Assembly (NCBI GenBank): GCA_017412605.1 | Contig: JAFPWY010000009.1 | Coordinates: 372,001 to 436,000, forward strand | Source of the DNA: Fibrobacter sp. | GTDB taxonomy: Bacteria > Fibrobacterota > Fibrobacteria > Fibrobacterales > Fibrobacteraceae | Length of the DNA: 64,000 nucleotides | Direction of reading: 5' to 3' | In this document: piece by piece, positions 1 to 8,651 of the stretch | How the letters are laid out: every line of letters starts with the position of its first letter | Numbering within the stretch: position 1 is the first letter of the stretch | Position numbers and translations under genes: made by a program | Notes under the pieces: model-generated | What the model saw: the letters and a program-made list of their open reading frames with translations, nothing else | What the model was told of the DNA's origin: nothing | The model's database searches: none

Positions 1-541
1 GTACCTCGCGTTTGCCGAGGAAGAACTGTTCGAAGGTAAGCCTCGGGATGGAACGCGTATAGCGAGGATCGGGCGAATCGCCGTGATTACCCTCGGCATC
101 CATGAGAATAATTTGTCCAAAGCAGATCGGGTCCTGGGGATGCGATTCCAGATAGCTGGCCTGAGCCTCCAGCCTACCCGCAGGCATTATATCGTCAGAA
201 GCAAACGAGCTAAAGTATTTCCCATGTGCCAGCGACAGGAGCTCGCACATAGTCGCCATGAAGCCCTTATTTTCGCGGTGAATGTAGGTAAAGCCGAGTT
301 CTGCCTGTAATTTCTCGAGAATCTGCGGGGACGAATCCGTACTACCGTCGTCAATGACAATGAGTTCAAACGACACGCCCTTTTGCGCCATCACGGAACG
401 CACAGCAGCTTCGACATACTTTTCATGATTATAGCTTGCCAAAAGCACCGATACAAGAGGCGGAAGTTCCCTCTGCTCAGTTTCGACACCCTGCGCAAAA
501 GCCTTCACGTAGACGTTTTCCGTCATCTTCTCGGCAAACAT
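1..541 (-). CDS. Family 2 glycosyltransferase, N-terminal part (cut by window edge)
   Basis: The minus-strand frame from 541 runs off the left edge. The translation contains a GT-A nucleotide-binding start (VSVLLASYNHEKYV), the VIDDGSTDSS motif and a later SSFASDDI metal-binding-type aspartate pair, all typical of GT2. It presumably adds a sugar to a lipid-linked surface glycan on the cytoplasmic face. The chosen ATG lies 5 nt after the flippase stop codon; an in-frame GTG at 562 would overlap the flippase and is possible. It is the last visible gene of the operon starting at 5369. Donor and acceptor cannot be told from sequence, and the C-terminus is not seen. Confidence 0.88.
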   Translation of the reverse strand, partial: MFAEKMTENVYVKAFAQGVETEQRELPPLVSVLLASYNHEKYVEAAVRSVMAQKGVSFELIVIDDGSTDSSPQILEKLQAELGFTYIHRENKGFMATMCELLSLAHGKYFSSFASDDIMPAGRLEAQASYLESHPQDPICFGQIILMDAEGNHGDSPDPRYTRSIPRLTFEQFFLGKREV

Positions 542-546
542 GTTCG

Positions 547-1818
547 TTATCGAATATTCCACTTGAGCCTCCCGACACAAACGGCAAGAGCAACCGCCGT
601 CACGAAGTTTTCAAGGGCATAAGCGAGCATGGGCCCGTGCATTTCGAACAAGCGGAGTCCCACAAACGTAGCGACCGCAAACAGGAGATTCGCCCCCACC
701 TCGATAATCAGGAACGCCGTGGTCTCACGACGGGCAATCAGCACCATCCCAAAGCACCACCCGCCGGAACGGAAAAAGTCACCGAGAAGCTGGATGGGCA
801 TGTAGTCCGCCGCAGGCGCATAACTCCCCGAAAGGAGAATCGCCACGACAATATCGCGGCCAAAGTAGAGCGCCACGCAAAACAAAAGCGTAAAGCCCAT
901 CATCCTCGCAAAAATCGGATAGAATTCCTTGCGGAAACTTTCCCGTGTCATTTCGCGACTAATCCGCGGCAAAATAAGTACGCCAAGCACAGCAGAGAAT
1001 ATGGAAGCGAAGAAATCCGAAATCTTGTAGACCCCCTGCCAGATTCCCGCCGCATTCCAACCGAGTTCCGCCCCTACGAGCGAACGTACGAACATGAGGA
1101 CAAGCGGAGCGACAATCATCGGGACAAGTCCCATGATGGCAAACGACACCCACGGTCCGCGAACGTCCTGGACGGCCATCCTGAAAACTTTGAGGTTAAA
1201 GCCCGCACGTGACGCCACACGAGCAGCAAAGAAGCCAGCCACCACAGATTGCGTGGCAATAATGCTCAATACGGAGAGGCGCCCTGTGTACAGGAAGAAC
1301 GCCACCCAAATCATCTGGAACATCGAGGCGACAATCTGGATAAGCGCCCAGCGCCGCACCAATCCAAGACCATTCATCACCGAAGAACAAATCGTGACAA
1401 TATTGGTGGCCAGGATTCCCGGAAGCGCAAAGAGGATTGCCGCCTGAGCCAGCCGGGGATGCACGCCCGGCAACATTTTTTCAAGTGGAGCCGCAAAGCA
1501 GAAGATGACTGCAGCAACGCAAGTAGCGATTGTCGCAAAGGTCGTAAGGCGAAATCCGCCACGCCATACCCCGTGAAGTTTTTTCAGATCATCCTTGTTC
1601 TGTGCGGTCAGGCTAACCCAGCCATTCTGCATTGCAAGGCTCGATGTCGCTTGGCCAATATTCATCCAGTTCATGAACTGGCCCACGCACGCAAACGCAG
1701 CGGGCGGCAGGAAAACGGCAAGCAACTTGTTGATGACAAAGGCACGGAGCGTATTGAACAGCGTCACCGAGCCCGAGCCGAAAAACAGTTTCCATATTTT
1801 AGAAGAACTGTCCACCAT
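547..1818 (-). CDS. Wzx-like O-antigen flippase (MATE/MVF-type translocase)
   Basis: A 423-residue, very hydrophobic protein with about 12 predicted membrane helices. The pattern, with a first helix after SGSVTLFNTLRAFVINKLLA and a conserved glycine/proline-rich core, fits the WzxE-like O-antigen translocase branch. Its expected role is to flip undecaprenyl-linked glycan units across the inner membrane. The frame is open upstream to 1968, but the ATG at 1818 is preferred because it overlaps the stop of the acyltransferase gene (TGATG), giving translational coupling. Its neighbours (aminotransferase, ketoisomerase, acyltransferase, GT2) support a surface-polysaccharide role. The exact substrate is unknown. 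Confidence 0.85.
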   Translation of the reverse strand: MVDSSSKIWKLFFGSGSVTLFNTLRAFVINKLLAVFLPPAAFACVGQFMNWMNIGQATSSLAMQNGWVSLTAQNKDDLKKLHGVWRGGFRLTTFATIATCVAAVIFCFAAPLEKMLPGVHPRLAQAAILFALPGILATNIVTICSSVMNGLGLVRRWALIQIVASMFQMIWVAFFLYTGRLSVLSIIATQSVVAGFFAARVASRAGFNLKVFRMAVQDVRGPWVSFAIMGLVPMIVAPLVLMFVRSLVGAELGWNAAGIWQGVYKISDFFASIFSAVLGVLILPRISREMTRESFRKEFYPIFARMMGFTLLFCVALYFGRDIVVAILLSGSYAPAADYMPIQLLGDFFRSGGWCFGMVLIARRETTAFLIIEVGANLLFAVATFVGLRLFEMHGPMLAYALENFVTAVALAVCVGRLKWNIR

Positions 1819-2393
1819 CACCCGCCTATTTCCCGGATGACCTTCGCCGGCACGCCGCCGATGACGACGTTTGCGGGAAACTCGCCCGAAACGACAGCAC
1901 CCGCGGCAACAACAGAATTCCTGCCGATGGTCGAGCCCTTTAGAATCGTTACGCGATCGCCAATCCATACGTTATCGGCGATGACGACCTTTCCCGTCTT
2001 CGGGGTTCCTCCGATGCGCTTTTCCGGGGAGATGTCGTGGAAGTCGCTATCCATCACAGTCACCGCCGTGCCGACGAGAACTTTGTCGCCGATCTCGATG
2101 CCGGGACCTTCTGAAACGGCGGTAAAGTGATTGCATATCTGGCAATCCTTGCCGATGGAAATTTTCGAGTCCTTGTTACGCGGGTTCAAGAAGACATACG
2201 ATGTCCAAAAATCCGCATCTTCGATAAAGCCGAATGCGGTTCCCTCCCCCACGACAATGCAGCCCCGGCCTTCGCAAAGCACAGGAGCAATGGAGCGGAA
2301 CTTGCCCTTGACCTTTGCCGTAGAGATGCTCTTGTAAAAACGCACACGCATCGTACGGACGAGTTTCCGAAGAATTCTAGCACACAAACTCAT
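1818..2393 (-). CDS. Left-handed beta-helix (hexapeptide) acyltransferase
   Basis: 191 residues. The C-terminal two thirds show repeated hexapeptide steps (IGKDCQICNHF, IEIGDKVLVGTAVTV, VWIGDRVTILKGSTIGRNSV) and the closing GGVPAKVI signature of the WbbJ/maltose-acetyltransferase class. DSDFHDISPEKR matches the active-site loop region that supplies the catalytic histidine in this class. It is expected to transfer an acetyl or other acyl group from a CoA ester to a sugar, perhaps the amino sugar made by the upstream aminotransferase. The ATG at 2393 lies inside the 3' end of that gene (17-nt overlap). A later ATG at 2351 is a possible alternative start. Confidence 0.82.
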   Translation of the reverse strand: MSLCARILRKLVRTMRVRFYKSISTAKVKGKFRSIAPVLCEGRGCIVVGEGTAFGFIEDADFWTSYVFLNPRNKDSKISIGKDCQICNHFTAVSEGPGIEIGDKVLVGTAVTVMDSDFHDISPEKRIGGTPKTGKVVIADNVWIGDRVTILKGSTIGRNSVVAAGAVVSGEFPANVVIGGVPAKVIREIGG

Positions 2394-3516
2394 TCAGCGC
2401 TCCAATAATTTCTGAAACTTGAACATCCGTAAGCACCTGCGACACAGGAATGCTGATAACCGTATCGGCCATCGTCTCCGCAATAGGGAAATTCGGGCTC
2501 GCGGGCAAAAGCGTTCCCTCGAGGGCTTCCGCATAGGCTTCCTGCCTGTGCGGGGGAATCGGGTAAAAGACAAGCGTACCGATGCCACGGGATTCAAGAT
2601 GCTTCTGCAACGCATCGCGGGTCGCACGATTGGGCAGGCGCACCGTAAACACGTGCCACACATGCTCGTGCAGGTCCGCAGGAATTTCGGGAAGGCGAAT
2701 CAGCGGGTTCTTCACCTCGCTACAATAGCGGGCAGCAATTTCACGACGGCGCGCATTCCAGGAATCAAGATGCGGAAGCTTTGCGAGCAAGAATGCCGCC
2801 TGGATTTCGTCGAGGCGGGAGTTCACGCCACGGTAGCGGTTCTCGTATTTCTGTTCGGAACCGTAGTTGCCGAGCATGCGCACCACGCGGGCAAGTTCAG
2901 CATCGTCGGTCACGACCATGCCCGCATCGCCCAGCGCTCCCAGGTTTTTCGTCGGGTAAAAGCTGTACGCGACTGCGGCGCTTTTCGCAATCTTTCTATC
3001 GCCTAAGAACGCTCCGTGCGACTGCGCTGCATCTTCAAATACCAACAGCCCGCGCTCACCGGCAAATTTCCAAATGGAGCGCATGTCGGCCAAGCGTCCG
3101 TACAGGTGAACAGCTAGGATTCCGCGCGTTTTTTCCGAGCAGGCCGCAGCAAGCTTTGTCGGATCGATGTTGAAAGTCTTTTCGTCGGGTTCCACCAGCA
3201 CGGGAACAAGTCCAGCCGCATTCACGGCAAGTACAGTAGCAATGTACGTATTCGCCGGAACAAGAATCTCGTCACCCGGCTTGAGCCGCCCAAGTTCGAT
3301 GGAGGCGCGGAGCATGAGCGTCAGCGCATCGAGGCCGTTCCCGACACCCACGCCGTAAGCATAACCGCAATACGCAGCAAATTCCTTCTCGAAGCGTTCG
3401 CAATAGGAACCGCGGATATACCAACCGGATTCCACAACGGCAGTTGCAGCATCCTTCAAAGCATCCATGTAAGGCGCGTTCACCTGTTTCAAGTCGAGAA
3501 AGGGAATCCGAATCAT
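2377..3516 (-). CDS. DegT/DnrJ/EryC1 family sugar-nucleotide aminotransferase (FdtB/WecE-like)
   Basis: 379 residues with the full PLP aminotransferase pattern: GNGLDAL near residue 60, the VFEDAAQSHGA PLP-contacting stretch near 160, and the Schiff-base lysine K190 in SFYPTKNLGALGD. The family converts a 3-keto or 4-keto dTDP-sugar into the amino sugar using glutamate. Because a ketoisomerase-type cupin starts the operon, a 3-amino-3,6-dideoxyhexose (Fuc3N or Qui3N type) is the likeliest product. The frame is open to 3603, but the ATG at 3516 follows GGCGG and gives the family N-terminus MIRIPFLDLKQ. Context assigns the position of the amino group, not sequence alone. Confidence 0.88.
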   Translation of the reverse strand: MIRIPFLDLKQVNAPYMDALKDAATAVVESGWYIRGSYCERFEKEFAAYCGYAYGVGVGNGLDALTLMLRASIELGRLKPGDEILVPANTYIATVLAVNAAGLVPVLVEPDEKTFNIDPTKLAAACSEKTRGILAVHLYGRLADMRSIWKFAGERGLLVFEDAAQSHGAFLGDRKIAKSAAVAYSFYPTKNLGALGDAGMVVTDDAELARVVRMLGNYGSEQKYENRYRGVNSRLDEIQAAFLLAKLPHLDSWNARRREIAARYCSEVKNPLIRLPEIPADLHEHVWHVFTVRLPNRATRDALQKHLESRGIGTLVFYPIPPHRQEAYAEALEGTLLPASPNFPIAETMADTVISIPVSQVLTDVQVSEIIGALNEFVC

Positions 3517-3524
3517 AATACCGC

Positions 3525-4475
3525 CTAACGCGAAATTGTTCCGTCGTACACGAAAGAATACTTGAGGTCGCCCGTACAGCCGACACTTTCCTTGAATGCG
3601 CAAAGCCCGACATTCGGGACTCCGTCTTCGCTCGACGGGCCGATATCCAAATAATCCGCACCAAGCGTCTTGAAAAGTTCGAACATCTTTGAGGCAAGTA
3701 CGTTCATCGGGCGGGATTCCTCAAACCCGGGAGCATCCCCCCAGTAAATGAGCTGGAAAATTTTCGCCGACACGCTGTAGACAACCGCTGCCGCAGCCGG
3801 AGCGCCATCCAGATAAAGCGTGTAGTAATGAATCGGGACAATCGACGAAGTCTTCTCGAAAGCTTCGAGCGACATCTTGAGCGGATAACCCTTGTGTTCG
3901 CGGTTCTGGCGGATGACATCGTAGCTGATGGCAACGCCTTCTGGAGTCGTCTCCTCGCGCAATTCGTAAGGACGGGACGAAGCCTGCTTCAGGTTGCGCT
4001 TGGCCATATTCCAAAGTCTCTTTTCGTAAGGCTTCGCATCCGTAAAATCAAAAGCGTAGTTCAGGTCGGCATAGTCCAAGGCAAAGCCCGCGCGGAACAT
4101 CGACGACACGCACTTCGTAAGGAATGTCTGGCTGTAAAACACCGGAGCAAGAGTCACGTGCAGTTTCTTGTGCGCCGCAGCGACAAAAGCGGGCAACGCC
4201 TTCACCGCCTCGTCAATCTCGTCAATCGCAATGCCCTTCGCACAGGCAAAACCGCCGAACGGGGCAGAGTAAGGAGACATCCAATCGCACCCATTCTCCC
4301 CTACGGCAAAGCCCAGACGGTAACCGGATGTACCCCCTTCGGGTGCGTAGGCGAAAAAGCGAACCGCATCGACCTTGGTGGCGTTCAGCATGTTGAAATC
4401 GGCACGCAGGTAACAGGCGTGCGGACTCGCAAAGTCCTTCGCATATTCATCAGCTGTCAGTTCCACCCACGCCAT
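3525..4475 (-). CDS. FemAB-like GNAT-fold acyl/aminoacyltransferase
   Basis: 316 residues. The C-terminal half resembles the GNAT_6/BioF2 or FemAB group: a helical region with KRNLKQASS and REHKGYPLKM, then strands containing PIHYYTLYLDGAPAAAAVVY and the terminal LDIGPSSEDG block. Proteins of this kind are often found in polysaccharide clusters, where they are thought to acylate or aminoacylate amino sugars. The ATG at 4475 directly abuts the stop codon of the cupin gene, so the two are probably co-translated. No donor-specific residue can be named with confidence. It could act alongside the hexapeptide acyltransferase on the same amino group or on a different one. Confidence 0.7.
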   Translation of the reverse strand: MAWVELTADEYAKDFASPHACYLRADFNMLNATKVDAVRFFAYAPEGGTSGYRLGFAVGENGCDWMSPYSAPFGGFACAKGIAIDEIDEAVKALPAFVAAAHKKLHVTLAPVFYSQTFLTKCVSSMFRAGFALDYADLNYAFDFTDAKPYEKRLWNMAKRNLKQASSRPYELREETTPEGVAISYDVIRQNREHKGYPLKMSLEAFEKTSSIVPIHYYTLYLDGAPAAAAVVYSVSAKIFQLIYWGDAPGFEESRPMNVLASKMFELFKTLGADYLDIGPSSEDGVPNVGLCAFKESVGCTGDLKYSFVYDGTISR

Positions 4476-5369
4476 CTAAGCCTTCTTGAATTCGAGGTAC
4501 TTGTCGTAGCTGCGCCAATAGTCTTCTTCGTCAAACTCGTGCGAGGTCAACACCAGGCATATGGAGCCCGAAGAAAAATTCAGTTCTTCCGCCCAAACTC
4601 CAGGCGGGACATGCAGACCGTAGTACGGGCGGTCCAGCCTGTAGATCTTTTCGTTCTTGCCGTCGGAAACCTTTACGTCAAAGGCTCCGCTCGCCGCCAC
4701 GAGCATCTGGTGGCATTCCTTGTGGGCGTGCCCACCGCGGTTCTCACCGCCGGGAATGTCGTACAGGTAAAAAATCCGCTTCACGTCGAAGGGAACGTCC
4801 TTCGAATTCTCGAGCGAAGTCAAGCTGCCCGAGCGCTCGCTATGGCGCGGGAGAGTCAGAAGCGAGCAATCGTCTACGGTCGCGGCCTTCACGGCAGCGA
4901 TGTCCGGGGCTTTCGCATCCACGATGCAGGGCGCATATTCCAGCGGAGCCGGAGTCCATGAAGATTTCATCCGGCAAAATTCGTCGCGTTCCCAGATGTA
5001 GTCATCTTCCTCATAGGGCGTCGAAGAAATCACGAGCGCCAAGGAGTTCGTCGAAAAGTTGTCGAGCGTGCGGTAATGCATGGGCGGCAGGTAGAGCCCG
5101 TAGTACGACCGCGAGAGCGAATAGCGTTTCTCTTCCTTGCCATCGTGGATGACAGCATCGAAACTCCCCGAAAGGGCGACAATCACTTCGTGCTGGTTCT
5201 TGAAGGCATGGCTCCCGCGTAGCTCGCCACCGGGAACGTCATAAATCCAGTAGCAGCGACGGAACCGGAAAGGCACCTGCTTCTGCGATTCCACGACACT
5301 CAGGTTCCCACGTTCGTCAAGGAACTTGGGAAACTGGACAATTTGCGCTTTTTCTTCAAAAATCGGCAT
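4476..5369 (-). CDS. Tandem WxcM/FdtA-like cupin, dTDP-sugar 3,4-ketoisomerase type
   Basis: 297 residues made of two homologous cupins. Domain 1 spans about residues 10-135 and domain 2 about 168-292; both share the pattern YxYDxPGGE-RGxHA-K, a YYGL[YH][LV]PP strand and a closing E[EF]DY segment. In the FdtA/QdtA family two nearby histidines in the GHAHK motif carry out the 3,4-keto isomerisation of dTDP-4-keto-6-deoxyglucose. Domain 2 keeps both (H214 and H216); domain 1 has H54 but F56 in the second position. It is the first gene of the operon, with a -10-like TATATT just upstream. Domain 1 may be structural or act on a different sugar. Confidence 0.85.
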   Translation of the reverse strand: MPIFEEKAQIVQFPKFLDERGNLSVVESQKQVPFRFRRCYWIYDVPGGELRGSHAFKNQHEVIVALSGSFDAVIHDGKEEKRYSLSRSYYGLYLPPMHYRTLDNFSTNSLALVISSTPYEEDDYIWERDEFCRMKSSWTPAPLEYAPCIVDAKAPDIAAVKAATVDDCSLLTLPRHSERSGSLTSLENSKDVPFDVKRIFYLYDIPGGENRGGHAHKECHQMLVAASGAFDVKVSDGKNEKIYRLDRPYYGLHVPPGVWAEELNFSSGSICLVLTSHEFDEEDYWRSYDKYLEFKKA

Positions 5370-5487
5370 ATTATAGGTGTAATATACAATTTTTCGGTAT
5401 CTATCATTCCTTCGGCAAGCAACTTCTAGCTTTAACGCATAGGTAACTATAGCCGGAATCTATACGTGAGCATCCACTACTTTTTAC

Positions 5488-5493
5488 TATATT
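5488..5493 (+). promoter_or_regulatory. -10-like TATATT placed 7 nt before the metXW start
   Basis: TATATT ends 7 nt before the ATG at 5501, the same spacing seen at several other genes here. This favours 5501 over the earlier ATG at 5495, which would sit almost on the hexamer. No Shine-Dalgarno is visible. Confidence 0.5.
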
Positions 5494-5500
5494 TATGCAT

Positions 5501-7294
5501 ATGAGTGAATATTTGCATAAATCCAGCATCGGCCCCGTGGAGCCGAAGGACTTCGTCAAGGACTATGGCGAGGCCGGTTTTGTGCTGGAAAACGGAAGCA
5601 CGCTCCCTGCGCTGACTATCCGTTACGAGACATACGGCAAGTTGAACGCCTCTGCCGACAACGCGGTGTGGATTTGCTCGCCGCTCACCGCCGATGCGCA
5701 CGCTGCCGGCTGGTATACTGAAAACGACAAGAAGCCCGGCTGGTGGGACGAACTCATCGGACCCGGCAAGGCCATCGACACAGACCGCTTCTTCGTAGTC
5801 TGCAGCAACATCTTGGGCGGCTGCAAGGGCACCACGGGCCCCGCGACAATCAACCCGCGCACAGGCAAGCCTTACGGCAGCACCTTCCCCATCATCACCA
5901 TCGGCGACATGGTGCATGCGCAGAAGGAACTCGCCGACGGCCTCGGCATCAAGGAATTCTACTGCGTCCTGGGCGGCTCCATGGGCGGTTTCCAGGCCAT
6001 GAAGTGGGCCATCTACTACCCTGAACAAGTGAAGCGCATCGTGATTATCGCAAGTTCGCCGCGTTTCTCGAGCCAGGCGCTCGGATTCGAAGTGGTGGCC
6101 CGCGACGTGATTACGCAGGACCCGGACTTCAACGGCGGCGACTACTACGACAAGGCGCAAAAGCCCGACGTGGGCCTCGCGAACGCCCGCAAACTCGCCC
6201 ATATCACGTACCTTTCGGCAGTGGGCATGGAACAGAAGTTCAAGCGTGCACAGGCGCAGGAAAACAAGAGCCACGCCGTCACGTACTCCACGCCGTTCGA
6301 CCTGAACTTGCCCATCGAAAGCTACCTGCGCTACCAGGGCAAAAAGTTCGTAGACCGCTTTGACGCGAATAGCTATCTGCATATCGCGCACGCGACCGAC
6401 GCCTTTGATTTGGAAACCGAATACGGCAGCATCGAGAACGCCTTCAAGGACATCAAGGCCGAAGTGCTGAACGTAAACCTCTCCACCGACTGGCTGTTCC
6501 CGCCGCATGAAAGCCGCCGCATCACGAGTGCACTCCTCAACGTGGGCAAGAGCGTCACCAGCCTCGAACTTGACACGCAGTTCGGTCACGACGGATTCCT
6601 CATCGAAGTGGGCGAACTCGGCAAGGCCGTGGGACGCTTCCTCGATTCGAAGATTATCCCGCAGCAGGGCACGCAGGCCGTCCCCGTATTCCACGAGGAG
6701 AGCGACTTCAAGCTGCTCGGCAAGCTCGTGAAGGAAGGCAGCCATGTGCTCGACCTCGGTTGCGGTAGCGGCGACTTGCTCGACTTCCTCGCCAAGAAGA
6801 AGAACGCGACCGGATTCGGCATCGAGAAGAACATCACCGGCATTTTGGATTGTCTCGAAAAGGACGTGCAGGTCATCCAGCGCGACTTGGACGACCGCGG
6901 CATCTCGGACCTCAAGGACGGCAGCTTCGACTACGCGATTATCAACCGTACCATCCAGGAAATCCGCGACCCCGTGGCCCTTTTGAACGAGCTGTTGCGC
7001 GTTGCGAAGAAGGCCATCGTCACGTTCCCGAATTTCGGCCACTGGACAACACGCGGAAGCCTCATGCTCCATGGTCGCATGCCAAAATCCAAGGAACTGC
7101 CCTACGAATGGTACGACACGCCGAACATCCGCCTCTTGACGGTAAAGGACTTCTACACGCTCTGCAAAAAGGAAGGGTTCCGCATTGAGAACATCAGTTT
7201 CCAGAGCGAGCACACGCTGAGCAAGTTCCTTACCGCCATCGGAATCCCGAACTTCGGCGCCGAACACGTGATTGCGACTATCAGCAAGAAGTAA
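5501..7294 (+). CDS. metXW: Bifunctional homoserine O-acetyltransferase MetX / MetW-like protein
   Basis: 597 residues fusing two proteins that are usually encoded separately. Residues 1 to about 385 are the MetX alpha/beta-hydrolase, with nucleophile Ser160 in LGGSMGGFQAMKWA and the late catalytic pair around STDWLFPP and GHDGFL. MetX makes O-acetyl (or O-succinyl) homoserine in methionine synthesis. From about residue 400 comes a MetW-type SAM-methyltransferase fold with VLDLGCGSGDLL near 416 and the diagnostic blocks FPNFGHW, GRMP and WYDTPNIRLLT. MetW is genetically tied to MetX in many bacteria. The ATG at 5501 is chosen for its promoter spacing. No riboswitch-like structure was seen in the 125-nt upstream gap. 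Confidence 0.93.
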   Translation: MSEYLHKSSIGPVEPKDFVKDYGEAGFVLENGSTLPALTIRYETYGKLNASADNAVWICSPLTADAHAAGWYTENDKKPGWWDELIGPGKAIDTDRFFVVCSNILGGCKGTTGPATINPRTGKPYGSTFPIITIGDMVHAQKELADGLGIKEFYCVLGGSMGGFQAMKWAIYYPEQVKRIVIIASSPRFSSQALGFEVVARDVITQDPDFNGGDYYDKAQKPDVGLANARKLAHITYLSAVGMEQKFKRAQAQENKSHAVTYSTPFDLNLPIESYLRYQGKKFVDRFDANSYLHIAHATDAFDLETEYGSIENAFKDIKAEVLNVNLSTDWLFPPHESRRITSALLNVGKSVTSLELDTQFGHDGFLIEVGELGKAVGRFLDSKIIPQQGTQAVPVFHEESDFKLLGKLVKEGSHVLDLGCGSGDLLDFLAKKKNATGFGIEKNITGILDCLEKDVQVIQRDLDDRGISDLKDGSFDYAIINRTIQEIRDPVALLNELLRVAKKAIVTFPNFGHWTTRGSLMLHGRMPKSKELPYEWYDTPNIRLLTVKDFYTLCKKEGFRIENISFQSEHTLSKFLTAIGIPNFGAEHVIATISKK

Positions 7295-7320
7295 TCGGCA
7301 AGGCCCGCCCAACACCATTC

Positions 7321-7356
7321 AAAAAGCCCCGCAACCACCAGTATGCGGAGCTTTTT
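7321..7356. terminator. Bidirectional terminator between convergent genes
   Basis: A stem of AAAAAGCCCCGCA with TGCGGAGCTTTTT (one mismatch) and a 10-nt loop, with a T run on both strands. It sits between metXW and the convergent lipoprotein gene and can serve both. Confidence 0.85.
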
Positions 7357-7379
7357 CGTCTAATATCAACTTAAGAAAA

Positions 7380-8297
7380 TTAGTTCCACGAAGCCAAATA
7401 TTTATTATATACTTTCTTGGCTAGACTCTTTGACGCATTAACCGCTGTTTTGATAGTGATTGTATCCCGGCCATAAATGATGTAATGTTTTGCAACATCA
7501 CTAACCATTTCTCGACGCGTCCACGTTGACTCTCCATAACCTGTAGTCACCTCATCTTTAGAAATCATAGGTACGCTAAAACTTTTTTTGTTGTCGCATT
7601 TAAAATTAGAGCCTTCGCCTTGACAGCTTTCATTATTAAAAACAACATGTATTAATCTGGCATATGTGGGCTTAAACGGAACATATTTTTCTTCAACCGG
7701 ATCGTAAACAAAAACAGCCATCGTAGCAGCCCCTTCGCAAGTGACACCCGTTTCACTAGATGGCTCGGGAAAGCACTCTACAAAAGACAAACCAAGCGCC
7801 CCAAAGTGGTACTTCTGGAAAGTATCATACTCCGAAAAATCAGAAACCTGATAGCTCTTCTTCAAAGCTTTCCCTTTCGACACATCAACGCACCCGTCAA
7901 ACAACGAAGCATCGTCCAAAAGAACCTTTCCGTCTTTCGTTACCACTTTACTGTAATCCGTATTAATAGCGAGCAAATCGTTCCGGCAGAAGTAATTCAC
8001 CGGGTATTCAAGATTCTTATTCTCACGGATACGGTAAGCGTGCTTTAAGGAATCAAAAGAATCCTCATTCGCAACAACAAGCTCGGAACGATTCATTTCC
8101 TTTTTCACCAGTTCTCCGCTTTCCGCATCACGGCTGTAGCGAGATCCATCTTCGCCAAAGATAAAATGAGGCAGAACGGTTCCAAATTCTTCTTCGGGAA
8201 TTTCAGAAACGCCTCCGGCCACGGGTTCAACATTAGATTCCTGCGAACAAGCAATCATGCATACAGGGATAAACAGTGGAAGTAATTTCTTATTCAT
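7380..8297 (-). CDS. Hypothetical lipoprotein
   Basis: 305 residues with a lipoprotein signal peptide (MKN-type basic start, hydrophobic core, lipobox CMIAC with Cys17). The mature part has no domain I recognise. It contains several cysteines (for example around YFCRND, DGCVD and ESCQGEGSNFKCDN) that could form disulphides, so an envelope location is likely. The gene is clearly more AT-rich than the neighbouring metXW and yicC. An AAGGAG Shine-Dalgarno lies about 10 nt before the ATG. It is a stand-alone gene between a terminator and a long AT-rich gap. Confidence 0.75.
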   Translation of the reverse strand: MNKKLLPLFIPVCMIACSQESNVEPVAGGVSEIPEEEFGTVLPHFIFGEDGSRYSRDAESGELVKKEMNRSELVVANEDSFDSLKHAYRIRENKNLEYPVNYFCRNDLLAINTDYSKVVTKDGKVLLDDASLFDGCVDVSKGKALKKSYQVSDFSEYDTFQKYHFGALGLSFVECFPEPSSETGVTCEGAATMAVFVYDPVEEKYVPFKPTYARLIHVVFNNESCQGEGSNFKCDNKKSFSVPMISKDEVTTGYGESTWTRREMVSDVAKHYIIYGRDTITIKTAVNASKSLAKKVYNKYLASWN

Positions 8298-8651
8298 TTA
8301 ATTCATCTCCTTTAATTTAGTTTGTAAGAATTATTTCTTACAAAGAAATAAATTACTTTAGACAAATTAGCTCAAACATATTATTTTTATTAAAAAAATC
8401 ATATTCCCCTTAAATAAAGCCATTCTCCGTATCGTGAAGATACACCTTGTATCATGAGTATATAGTTTTAAAAAACAATCAAGCATACATCAAAAAAAAT
8501 CTACCGAATCTCGCAAAGACGTCTATCACGCCTAAAGAGGTTTAACATGGCAACACAAGCTCTATCACAAAAGCCTCTTTTGCTATATTTAATAGAGATA
8601 ATTAACCACCAACCACTTTCTACAGTCTACATCTCACCGTCTACTAAATCT
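8298..8651. other. 354-bp AT-rich intergenic region
   Basis: Divergent gap between the lipoprotein gene and yicC. It is strongly AT-rich, with A- and T-runs at 8330-8420. I see no convincing RNA gene or ORF; an open frame upstream of yicC from 8547 lacks homology and a Shine-Dalgarno. It must contain the two divergent promoters, but no single -35/-10 pair stands out. Confidence 0.5.

Noticed and set aside
5370-5500. Methionine-related riboswitch before metXW
   Set aside because: No stem-loop set like SAM or SAH riboswitches, and the promoter is right at the start codon.
5477-7318. 613-codon open frame antisense to metXW
   Set aside because: Shadow of a well-conserved coding region with strong third-position GC bias; no signal or domain.
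8547-8651. N-terminal extension of YicC
   Set aside because: Family N-terminus begins at 8652; the extra 35 residues have no homology and no Shine-Dalgarno.
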